Assembly (NCBI RefSeq): GCF_947501405.1
Contig: NZ_CANMVK010000004.1
Span: 1-64,000, forward strand
DNA from: an uncultured Hoeflea sp.
GTDB taxonomy: Bacteria > Pseudomonadota > Alphaproteobacteria > Rhizobiales > Rhizobiaceae
DNA: 64,000 nucleotides
Direction of reading: 5' to 3'
Shown: positions 52,727 through 60,656 of the stretch, piece by piece
Numbering within the stretch: position 1 is the first letter of the stretch
Layout of the letters: every line of letters begins with the position of its first letter
The notes under the pieces: generated by a model
What the model saw: only the letters and a program-made list of their open reading frames with translations
The model's database searches: none
What the model was told of the DNA's origin: nothing
Translations under genes and position numbers: made by a program

Positions 52727-53971
52727 ATGGCGGATGTATCTCCTCCCATTAGCACAGGTCCTCTCGCCAAGCGAGAAGCACGGCTGGCGTGGGGCCTCTT
52801 GTTCCCCACCATTGCAGCCGTCGCGTTGGTTGTTGTTCTGCCGCTGCTGGCGATTTTCTGGATTTCGGTCAAACCCGTTGAACTTGGCGATCTGCGCGCG
52901 CCCGAAGTTGTGCTGCGCGAAGACATCCGGGGCGACTACGAGGCCGTGGGAGACAAGGCGAATATTCGATATCGCCTTCGCAATTCCTCTCAGGAACAAC
53001 CGATCAAAGGTGTAACCCTGACCGATACGCTGCCCGAAGGGCTGCGGGTCACCGGGTTGGACGAGCGTTGTGTGCTCGATGGGCGTTCCCTGAACTGCGA
53101 TCTGGGTGACTGGGAGCCCGGCTTTCGCGAAAATCTGATGATCCCGGTGGTCGTCGAGCAAGCCTATGTCGACCTTGGACTGCGCCCTCAAGACAGTCCT
53201 GCCAGCACAACCGGGCAGTCTTCCAATGTCCTGACCAACACCACATTCACGCTGGATAATTTTGCACGCATCTTCAACGGCGATGAATTTGTCGAAGTGC
53301 TTCTGGTGACGCTCTTTTACACGGTCTTTGGCACAATTGGCGCGCTGCTTGTGGGGTTGTTTGCAGCACTTCTGCTGAACAAGTCCTTCAAGGGCCAGGG
53401 CATTTTGCGCGGTCTTTATCTGTTCCCCTATGTTGCACCGGTGATCGCGGTGGCTTTCGCATGGCTGATCTTGTTTGATCCGTTTTCCGGCTCTGCCAAT
53501 GCGCTGCTCCTGCAAATGGGCGTGACATCCGAGGCGATCAACTTCTTCGGCGAACGGCCACTGGCGCTGATCATGGTCACGGTGTTCGAAATCTGGCGCT
53601 ATTTTCCGCTCTCCTTCCTGTTCATTCTGGCTCGAATGCAGAGCATCGACAGCGATATGTATGAGGCGGCAGACATGGACGGCGCCAGCCCGTTCCAGCA
53701 ATTCTGGTATCTCAGCGTGCCGCAGCTTTTGGGAATTCTCAGTGTTCTTTTCCTGCTGCGCTTCATATGGACGTTCAACAAGTTCGACGACATCTTCCTG
53801 CTCACAGGCGGCAACGCCGGAACCCGTACTCTGACAGTAAACGTCTATGAGCAGGCCTTTGCGATCTCGAACATTGGCGCAGGGGCTGCGGTCGCGGTGG
53901 TGATCTTTGGTTGCCTGCTAGCTTTCTCGATCTTCTTCCTGAAATACATCAGCCGGGAGGAGGGCCTATGA
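52727..53971 (+). CDS. ABC sugar permease (MalF type) with DUF11-like periplasmic insert
   Basis: This 414-residue inner-membrane protein has a first helix near residues 21-45 (LLFPTIAAVALVVVLPLLAIF), then about 95 residues of soluble sequence before the second helix. That insert contains RYRLRNSSQEQPIKGVTLTDTLPEGLRV, CVLDGRSLNCDLGDW and ENLMIPVVV, the pattern of the DUF11 beta-sandwich repeat found in surface proteins. The rest is a standard permease with the EAADMDGASPFQQFWYLSVPQL coupling loop. It forms the channel with the next gene, which it overlaps by 4 bases. Confidence 0.88.
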   Translation: MADVSPPISTGPLAKREARLAWGLLFPTIAAVALVVVLPLLAIFWISVKPVELGDLRAPEVVLREDIRGDYEAVGDKANIRYRLRNSSQEQPIKGVTLTDTLPEGLRVTGLDERCVLDGRSLNCDLGDWEPGFRENLMIPVVVEQAYVDLGLRPQDSPASTTGQSSNVLTNTTFTLDNFARIFNGDEFVEVLLVTLFYTVFGTIGALLVGLFAALLLNKSFKGQGILRGLYLFPYVAPVIAVAFAWLILFDPFSGSANALLLQMGVTSEAINFFGERPLALIMVTVFEIWRYFPLSFLFILARMQSIDSDMYEAADMDGASPFQQFWYLSVPQLLGILSVLFLLRFIWTFNKFDDIFLLTGGNAGTRTLTVNVYEQAFAISNIGAGAAVAVVIFGCLLAFSIFFLKYISREEGL

Positions 53972-55182
53972 GCAAGTTGCGTTTCGGATATGTAACCGGC
54001 CCGATTCTGGGGGCGCTGTGGATGGTGATCCTCGCCGTAACGGTCGCCATCGCGATGTCTTTCGCCACGGGCCAGGCGTTCCGTCCCGGCATCTTATGGT
54101 CGCTTGTGTGGGGGGCGATGGCAGGAGCCGGTTTGGTTGCCTTGGGACGAGGACGCCCCGTTCAACTGGGTCTCTCCGTCGCCATCATAGCCCTGATGCT
54201 TATCGGATTTGGACCGGTTCTCGTTGGGCCAGAGACCAGTTTCAGCGCTCGTTTTGTCGGTGCGCTTCTGCTGGGTATCAGCTTCGGAGCATCGATCGTC
54301 CCAATTCTCGACGAGATCACGCCGGGTGCATTGACACGGCATGAATTCGAGGGCGCGGTGATCCGCTTTCTCACAGGGTTTGGCTACATTTTCTTCACAG
54401 CCATCGTCTTGATCCCCTTCTACGTCATGGTGATGACGAGCCTGAAAAACCAGTCCGAGCTGATTCAGAACCCGTTGGATTTCTCAATCGATCTGTCCAA
54501 AGGCACCGAACTCTTCCGCTCCTATGATGAGCTGTTCACCCAGTTCAATTTCGGCACGTATCTGTTCAACTCGTTTTCTATCTCGGTGCTGACGGTCTTC
54601 ATCACCCTGGCGTTCGCGATCCCGGGAGCTTACGCGGTGGCGCGCCTGCGGTTCCGGGGGCAGGCCGCATTCTCGCGCTCCATCCTGCTGATCTACATGG
54701 TCCCGATGATCGTGCTGGCCTTGCCAATCTACATCGCCTTTTCAATGACGGGTTTGCGCAATTCCTTCTGGGGCATTGTGATGATTTACCCGGTCACAAC
54801 GATCCCCGTCGCGCTGTACATGCTGCAAGGATACTTCCGTGGCCTGCCTGCGGAGATCGAAGAAGCGGGCCTGATGGATGGGCTTTCGCGCCTGAAGGTG
54901 ATCTGGCAAATCACCCTGCCCTTATCGTTGCCAGCATTGGCGTCGGTGTCACTTTACGTCTTCATGATCGCCTGGAACGAGTTCCTGCTGGCCTTCATGC
55001 TGCTGGATGACCCGACCAAGTTCACCCTGACGCGCGGCATTGCTTCGCTCAACTCATCGGAAATTCCCCGACAGCACCTTATGGCCGGTTCCGTCATCGC
55101 GACTGTACCGATCATGGCGATCTTCCTGGGGTTGGAGAAATTCATGACCAAAGGGCTGACTGCCGGGTCAGTAAAGGGATAG
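53968..55182 (+). CDS. ABC sugar permease (MalG type) with extra N-terminal membrane segments
   Basis: This 404-residue protein ends in a typical MalG-like permease (SIAFVLIPFYVMVMTSLKNQSEL region, EIEEAGLMDGLSRLKVIWQITLPLSLPAL coupling loop). Normal MalG proteins are about 280-300 residues; here about 130 extra residues with four hydrophobic stretches (for example GAMAGAGLVALGRG, LLGISFGASIVPILDEI) come first. Its ATG overlaps the previous stop (ATGA). The extension is probably a bundle of additional membrane helices of unknown role. Confidence 0.85.
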   Translation: MSKLRFGYVTGPILGALWMVILAVTVAIAMSFATGQAFRPGILWSLVWGAMAGAGLVALGRGRPVQLGLSVAIIALMLIGFGPVLVGPETSFSARFVGALLLGISFGASIVPILDEITPGALTRHEFEGAVIRFLTGFGYIFFTAIVLIPFYVMVMTSLKNQSELIQNPLDFSIDLSKGTELFRSYDELFTQFNFGTYLFNSFSISVLTVFITLAFAIPGAYAVARLRFRGQAAFSRSILLIYMVPMIVLALPIYIAFSMTGLRNSFWGIVMIYPVTTIPVALYMLQGYFRGLPAEIEEAGLMDGLSRLKVIWQITLPLSLPALASVSLYVFMIAWNEFLLAFMLLDDPTKFTLTRGIASLNSSEIPRQHLMAGSVIATVPIMAIFLGLEKFMTKGLTAGSVKG

Positions 55183-55186
55183 TGCA

Positions 55187-56446
55187 ATGACATTATTTGA
55201 CAGTGAAGCCCGTGCAATCCTTCGCGAGAATGATCGAGGCGGGTATACAATTCCGACAGACGGACTCTATCCCTACCAGTGGAACTGGGACAGCGCCTTC
55301 GCGGCTTGGGGCTATTCCACTTTCGATCTTCCGAGAGCCTGGCAGGAGCTGGAAACGCTCATGGCCGCTCAGTGGAAAGACGGGATGGTGCCGCACATCA
55401 TCTTCCACCAATCGGACCCGGGCTATTTCCCGGGCCCGGATGTCTGGGCAACCGGGCAGACGCCTCCGACGTCCGGTATCTCTCAACCACCGGTCGCTGC
55501 CATTATCGCGCGCCTCATTTGGGAAGTGGACAAAGAGGCCGGACATGAACACCTGAAGCACCTATTTCCCCGCCTGGTCCGCTGGCATCGGTGGTGGCAC
55601 GAATGCCGTTGCACCGCGGGTCCTGCTACCATCACCCACCCTTGGGAAAGCGGACGTGACAATTGCCCGGATTGGGACAGCGGAATGGCAGGTGTCGACG
55701 GCTCTGGTGTGGGCGAATATGAGCGACGCGACACTGGTCATGTTGACGCATCGATGCGCCCGGGCAAAGAGGATTACGATCGCTATATCGCCATGGTGCA
55801 GTTCGGCGTCAAAACCGGATGGGATCAGGCGCGGATCGTGGCTGAGGGCCCTTTCCTGATGGCCGATCCGGGTATTACCTTCATCCTTTTGCGGGCGCAT
55901 CAGGACCTGGCCGTCATCGGGCGCGCACTTGGCGAAGACGTGTCCGAAATCGAAGGCTGGTCCCTGGCGCTGCGCAATGCGTTACCATTGATCTGGAACC
56001 CGGACCTGCAGGCCTATGACGCCAAAAACCTGCGTACCGGGGAGTTCGCGGGTGTACTCGGATCAGGTGCTTTCCTGGCCTATCTGGCCGAGGCTGGAAA
56101 TCCTGAGCTGGACAAGCAATTGATGCGCGTCTGGGATGCCGTGACCTACGGCATACCGTCTGCCGATCCCGAAGCTGAAATATTTGATCCACGCCGCTAC
56201 TGGCGCGGCCCGGCCTGGCCTGTGATCAATGCGCTCATTGCAATCGGTTTGCGGGATGCGGGCCGCTTTGACCTTGAATGGCGGCTGCGCTCCGAAACCG
56301 CATCGCTGATCAAGCAACACGGTTTTTACGAGTATTTCGACCCAAGAGATGCCACACCATGCGGCGGCAGCAACTTCACATGGACGGCCGCCATCTGGCT
56401 GACATGGGCGGGCGATGATCGCGAAGCTGCAGAGGCGGCCGCATAA
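55187..56446 (+). CDS. GH63-type glycoside hydrolase, gluco/mannosylglycerate hydrolase-like
   Basis: This 419-residue protein has the (alpha/alpha)6 barrel pattern of MgH-like GH63 enzymes: YPYQWNWDSAFAAWGY, then HPWESGRDNCPDWDSGMAGVD (catalytic Asp region) and RYWRGPAWPVINALIAIGL with the glutamate-rich C-terminal block. No signal peptide is present, so it acts in the cytoplasm on the imported glycoside, as expected after the transporter. The substrate may be glucosyl- or mannosylglycerate, glucosylglycerol or a related compatible solute. It starts 4 bases after the permease stop and its stop overlaps the ATPase start. Confidence 0.78.
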   Translation: MTLFDSEARAILRENDRGGYTIPTDGLYPYQWNWDSAFAAWGYSTFDLPRAWQELETLMAAQWKDGMVPHIIFHQSDPGYFPGPDVWATGQTPPTSGISQPPVAAIIARLIWEVDKEAGHEHLKHLFPRLVRWHRWWHECRCTAGPATITHPWESGRDNCPDWDSGMAGVDGSGVGEYERRDTGHVDASMRPGKEDYDRYIAMVQFGVKTGWDQARIVAEGPFLMADPGITFILLRAHQDLAVIGRALGEDVSEIEGWSLALRNALPLIWNPDLQAYDAKNLRTGEFAGVLGSGAFLAYLAEAGNPELDKQLMRVWDAVTYGIPSADPEAEIFDPRRYWRGPAWPVINALIAIGLRDAGRFDLEWRLRSETASLIKQHGFYEYFDPRDATPCGGSNFTWTAAIWLTWAGDDREAAEAAA

Positions 56447-57468
56447 TGTCATCAATCCAGTTAAAAGCCGTCGAAAAGTGGTTTGGCAACGTGCAGGTTG
56501 TCAAAGGCGTGGATCTGACCGTCGAAGAGGGTGAGTTCATCATCTTCGTCGGGCCATCGGGATGCGGGAAATCCACGCTCCTGCGCATGATAGCAGGGTT
56601 GGAGGAAACCTCTCGCGGGCAGATCATGATTGGAGACCGCGATGCCACGGCAGAACCGCCCAACAAGCGCGGCCTTGCAATGGTGTTTCAGAGCTACGCG
56701 CTTTATCCGCATATGTCGGTGCGCGACAATGTGGGCTTTCCCCTTAAATCCGCCGGTCTGCCCAAGGCCGAGATTGACGCCAAGGTGAACGAAGCTGCGC
56801 GCGTTCTCAAGCTCGACGATTACATGGACCGGCGTCCAAAGGACCTGTCGGGAGGGCAGCGCCAGCGTGTTGCCATTGGCCGCTCGATCGTGCGTGATCC
56901 GACCGCATTTTTGTTTGACGAGCCGCTGTCAAACCTTGATGCCGCCTTGCGTGTCGAGATGCGCTACGAAATCGCCAAACTGCACCAGTCACTCAAATCA
57001 ACGATGATCTACGTCACTCACGATCAGGTCGAGGCGATGACCCTCGCGGACCGCATCGTCGTGCTGGAATTCGGAAAAATTGCCCAGGTTGGCAGCCCGC
57101 GCGAGCTTTACGAGAAACCGGCAAATCTGTTCGTTGCACAATTCATCGGCTCACCGCGCATGAACGTTTTTCCAGCGAGCGCGGTAACGTCTTTCTCATT
57201 GCCTGAAAACGTGGTTTCGCTCGGCATTCGACCTGAGCATATCTCCGTGGTCGCGCCCGGCTCTGGTAAGTTGAGCGGAACCGTAGACGTTCTCGAATAT
57301 CTGGGTGCGGACACATTCGTGATCATGTCCTGCGGCGAGGCAGGACAAATCACGTTGCGGGTGAACGGCAGTACGCCGTTGAAACCAGGCGATTCTGCAG
57401 ATCTGGAATTCACCGCAGACAATGTGCATGCATTCGATGAAGCGGGCACCGCGCTGAATATCCCTTGA
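56446..57468 (+). CDS. ABC sugar transporter ATPase (UgpC/MalK type)
   Basis: This 340-residue ATPase has Walker A GPSGCGKST, signature LSGGQRQRVAIGRS, Walker B FLFDEPLSNLD and the switch histidine in VTHDQVEAMTLAD, followed by the C-terminal TOBE domain (LGIRPEHISVV). It powers the MalFG-like permeases encoded just upstream. The start codon overlaps the GH63 stop (TAATG). It is the last gene of the operon; no terminator is evident before the IS remnant. Confidence 0.95.
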   Translation: MSSIQLKAVEKWFGNVQVVKGVDLTVEEGEFIIFVGPSGCGKSTLLRMIAGLEETSRGQIMIGDRDATAEPPNKRGLAMVFQSYALYPHMSVRDNVGFPLKSAGLPKAEIDAKVNEAARVLKLDDYMDRRPKDLSGGQRQRVAIGRSIVRDPTAFLFDEPLSNLDAALRVEMRYEIAKLHQSLKSTMIYVTHDQVEAMTLADRIVVLEFGKIAQVGSPRELYEKPANLFVAQFIGSPRMNVFPASAVTSFSLPENVVSLGIRPEHISVVAPGSGKLSGTVDVLEYLGADTFVIMSCGEAGQITLRVNGSTPLKPGDSADLEFTADNVHAFDEAGTALNIP

Positions 57469-57493
57469 GCGTTTTTGGAAGAGAATTGAGTTT

Positions 57494-57713
57494 AATTCCA
57501 GCGTCTCCGACTGACCACGCGTTCATCGAGAGCTATAACCGCAAGTTCCGTGCGGAATGCCTGAACACGCATTGATTCATGAGCCGTGACGACGCCCGGT
57601 CAAGAATGGAGGAGTGGCGAAAGGACTACAACACGGTCCGCCCGCACAGCGCGATCGGCAACAAGCTGCCGATATCGCTGATGAATGGTTCAGACGCCGG
57701 CCAACTTCACTGA
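57494..57713 (+). pseudogene. IS3-family transposase remnant (C-terminal end)
   Basis: The frame reads HAFIESYNRKFRAECLNTH, then a TGA in place of a residue, then FMSRDDARSRMEEWRKDYNTVRPHSAIGNKLPISLMNG before the terminal stop at 57711. This is the conserved C-terminus of IS3-type orfB (FIESFNGxxRxECL, ADAR, RPHSxIG). No start, core or inverted repeats survive. Confidence 0.8.
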
Positions 57714-57879
57714 ACCCTGACCCCCGGAAAATCTCCAGCCGGATGGTCCAATCAAGGGATGCAGCTCATCACTTAACTGGGGCAGGTCATTTCTCTTAGC
57801 AACCGCCCTCGTTGCAATTGCCATCCACTGGCTATGTGTTCGGAGCCCGGGATACTCAAAACAGTTACGGCCCTGATAA

Positions 57880-58764
57880 TCAAAATGTTTGAATGGCGAG
57901 ATCCACAAAGGCTCTGACTTTGGGTGCCATATAGCGGCTTGAAGGGAAAACGGCGTGGACAGGTGCTGGTATTTTACCCCAACCGTCCAAGACGGTAAGC
58001 AGGCGTCCCGCGTCAATGTTTGGCCCTGCCACAAATCTGGGAAGTAAGGCGACGCCAAGGCCGCGCAACGTCGCCTCCAAAGCTGCCTGGTTGTTGTTGA
58101 CGAGGTAACGCGGTGCACTCTCGATTTCAGCCGTTTGTCTACCCTTAACAATTTTCCAGCTTGGGCGCCCGCGGGGAGCAAACATGACGAGGTCATGATG
58201 AGCAAGGTCTTCGGGGGTTCGAACAGGTCCGCTCAGCTTTAGGTATTCCGGGCTTGCGTAAAGCCCGTAGGAAACCTCACCAAGCTTTCGGACCGATAAC
58301 TCGGAGTCAGGCAAAGCGCCGATGCGGATCGCCACATCAAATCCTTCATGGATGATATCTGTGACACGGTTGGTAAACTCGGCCTCAATGCGTACGTCGC
58401 CATGTAATTTGAGATAAGCGGTGATCCATTGGTTGACGACAAGGCTTCCATATTCCGTGCCTGCGGTAACTTTCAAAACTCCCGTTGGCCGGCCCATGGA
58501 TTGTGCGACAGAGGCTTCGGTTTCCTCCAGAGCTAGGATTATGCCAGCAGCGCGTTCATAAAATTCACGCCCGACCTCGGTGAGGCTGAGCTGCCGTGTG
58601 GAACGCTGGAGCAATTGCGCGCCCAGCTTTTTTTCCAACCGGGAGACGATCCGGCTCACGTGAGCTTTGTCCGTTTTCATCGCCTCGGCCGCAGCTGTGA
58701 ACGTGCCACGCTCCACGACGATCGTCAGAGCCCGCAATTCGATGATTTCCATCGTTGTATTCAT
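57880..58764 (-). CDS. LysR-family regulator
   Basis: This 294-residue LTTR has an N-terminal helix-turn-helix (IIELRALTIVVERGTFTAAAEAMKTDKAHVSRIVSRLEKKLG) and an effector domain of the DsdC/CrgA-like group (FDVAIRIGALPDSELSVRKLGE). ATG 58764 or ATG 58752 may start it; neither has a strong ribosome site. A 16-base dyad (TTGTA-N6-TACAA) covers the start at 58755-58770. It is divergent from the SnoaL-like and hydrolase genes, which it probably controls. Confidence 0.85.
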   Translation of the reverse strand: MNTTMEIIELRALTIVVERGTFTAAAEAMKTDKAHVSRIVSRLEKKLGAQLLQRSTRQLSLTEVGREFYERAAGIILALEETEASVAQSMGRPTGVLKVTAGTEYGSLVVNQWITAYLKLHGDVRIEAEFTNRVTDIIHEGFDVAIRIGALPDSELSVRKLGEVSYGLYASPEYLKLSGPVRTPEDLAHHDLVMFAPRGRPSWKIVKGRQTAEIESAPRYLVNNNQAALEATLRGLGVALLPRFVAGPNIDAGRLLTVLDGWGKIPAPVHAVFPSSRYMAPKVRAFVDLAIQTF

Positions 58765-58853
58765 GTACAACACTCTGTCCTATTTGGGCGTATTTTTCAA
58801 GTTCGCGCTCTCAGGCATGTTGAGTGGATCGGAAGAAACACAGGAATACGACG

Positions 58854-59282
58854 ATGACAGACACAGCAAACATCAAAGCCGTCCGGGGCTTTCTCGAAGC
58901 GCAATATGCGGGGGATCTTGACACAGCTTTTGGCAAGTTCGCCCAAGCCGATTTTACATGGGTCGTGAGCACAGCGGCAAATGACGCTTTGCGTGCCTCG
59001 ATCCCCTGGGCAGGTTACGCGCATAAAGGCAAAGAGGGCTACATCCGCCTCACCACGCTCCTTTTCTCTGAGTTTCAAGCTCTCGAATTCACGCCCACCA
59101 AATTCACAGACGCTGGAGACAGTGTTTTCGTAGAGGGCCGCTTCGTCTTCCGTCACCGCGAGACGACAAAATTGGCCGTCAGTGATTTCATCTCGCGATT
59201 TGATATGCGCGATGGACGTATCTCGGGCGGCCAGTTCTATGAGAATACCGCCGCCGTCGCCCAGGCCCGTGCGGCTGAATAA
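58854..59282 (+). CDS. SnoaL/NTF2-like protein
   Basis: This 142-residue protein has a cone-shaped alpha+beta barrel pattern (NIKAVRGFLEAQYAGDLDTAFGKF ... FVEGRFVFRHRETTKLAVSDFISRFDMRDGRI). Members are small-molecule isomerases/hydrolases or ligand binders. AGGAA precedes ATG 58854. The alpha/beta hydrolase frame starts 65 bases downstream in the same direction. Confidence 0.75.
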   Translation: MTDTANIKAVRGFLEAQYAGDLDTAFGKFAQADFTWVVSTAANDALRASIPWAGYAHKGKEGYIRLTTLLFSEFQALEFTPTKFTDAGDSVFVEGRFVFRHRETTKLAVSDFISRFDMRDGRISGGQFYENTAAVAQARAAE

Positions 59283-59346
59283 CCTTCATGCCTCTCCAAA
59301 CCCGGTACACCATCGTTCCGCCGAAGCTTGCTTTCAGGAGACCAAA

Positions 59347-60240
59347 ATGATCCCGCAAGACGACATAAAACTGAATTCTAAATTCTTCAAAACGCTTAAG
59401 ATCCAAGGGAACATTATGCGTGTCTATGATGAAGGCGATAAAGGTCAGCCGACCTTACTTCTGCTGCACGGTGCACCGCATTCATCGGAGGAATTTCGGT
59501 ACAATGTGCCTGCGCTAAGAGAGGCCGGGTACCGTATTGTCATCCCGGATCATCTCGGCCTTGGGGAATCCGACCGCCCGGAAGATGTAAGCCTCTACAC
59601 GGGATATGCTGATTATGAGCGTACGCTGGCAATCATAGACACGCTCGGCATCGACAAATTCTACGTCGAGGGCGGTGATCGTGGGTCGATACCGCTTTGG
59701 ATGCTGGCCGCTTTCCACCCGGACCGCGTACTTGCGATGATTAGCGAGAATGTCAGCCATCTAAACGGCTTCTTCTCTGCGGGCCTCGATCAAAAGCGCC
59801 GTTCTTGATACATGTATTTCTTCCAGTTTGACGCAGCGAAGGATGCATTGCGTGAAGATAACTGGGCCCTGCTGAAAGCTTTTTTTGACTATCATCCAGA
59901 CCTGAATGATATCATCCGTGACTTTGAACGGCCCAACGGTCTCGAAGCAGGTTTCCTGAATTGGTACCGAGCCAATATTCATCCTGACAATGCTCCAAAG
60001 GGTGAACCACTGCCAAACACAAGCCAGCCGATCTTGCAGCTGTATTCCAACAACGACCTTTACATCGGACCAGAACAGCTCGCCACGGGGCCGCAATTCA
60101 TAGACGGCCCGATTACCATGAAGCGAATCGATGGTGCGGGACACTTCATTGCTCGCAATGCGCCAGATGAGTTCAACGCTGCTGTAATTGCCTTCCTGGA
60201 TGGTCAAGAAGCTGCTCGAAACAGCTCAGCTCCGGACTGA
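59347..60240 (+). pseudogene. Alpha/beta hydrolase interrupted by one in-frame TGA
   Basis: Two frames in the same phase (59347-59808 and 59809-60240) together give a 297-residue epoxide hydrolase/dehalogenase-like enzyme. The oxyanion LLLHGAPHSS and nucleophile-elbow EGGDRGSIP come before the break, the YMYFFQFDAAK lid follows it, and the catalytic histidine lies in DGAGHFIARNAPDEF. The only fault is TGA at 59806-59808, where homologues as I know them have Trp (RRSWYMYFF); a single G-to-A change explains it. No selenocysteine-specific feature is seen. AGGAG precedes ATG 59347. Confidence 0.85.
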
Positions 60241-60281
60241 TAGCCAATAGATGACAATTGCGGCGAGCGCGATTGCTAAGA

Positions 60282-60330
60282 GAAAGACGGGCGGCGGTCG
60301 TATCGCGTTGCGACACGTCGCCCGTCTTTC
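60282..60330. terminator. Inverted repeat after the hydrolase remnant
   Basis: GAAAGACGGGCG and CGCCCGTCTTTC form a perfect 12-base stem with a 25-base loop that itself holds a weak dyad. It ends in TTTC, so it may act as a terminator for the rightward genes; a large loop makes this uncertain. Confidence 0.45.
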
Positions 60331-60422
60331 AAGCGGTCGAACAAAACTTCGATGAAGTTTGGACCTATCGCACTTTGATGCGTCTCCTTTGACAGCATTC
60401 GTTGCAACAAAGGAGACGAACC

Positions 60423-60638
60423 ATGGGACAGAAACGGACAGGCGGGTTCCGCAAAGCCGACATCCGTCTCCATCATCATCGCTGCTATGCAGCTTCCTCC
60501 AAGCAGACACTGACTATCCGCGACATCGTCAGTGCGGGGCGGGCTCTTCAAGCACGCTGTCAAATGATCATCGAGGTGGTGGAGACCTTCCTCGATGTCC
60601 GTATTCCAATAATCAAGCGCCAGATCACCTTGACCTAG
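60423..60638 (+). CDS. Small unidentified ORF
   Basis: This 71-residue frame starts at an ATG after a good AAGGAG ribosome site, so it may be expressed. The sequence (MGQKRTGGFRKADIRL, then FLDVRIPIIKRQI) contains basic residues and two histidines but matches no family I recognise. It lies in decayed accessory DNA and could be chance. Confidence 0.25.
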   Translation: MGQKRTGGFRKADIRLHHHRCYAASSKQTLTIRDIVSAGRALQARCQMIIEVVETFLDVRIPIIKRQITLT

Positions 60639-60656
60639 CGCAAGCTAGTGTAGTCA

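Noticed and set aside
59806-59808. TGA read as selenocysteine
   Set aside because: No SECIS-like hairpin directly downstream and no selenoprotein family fit. Trp is expected at the site.
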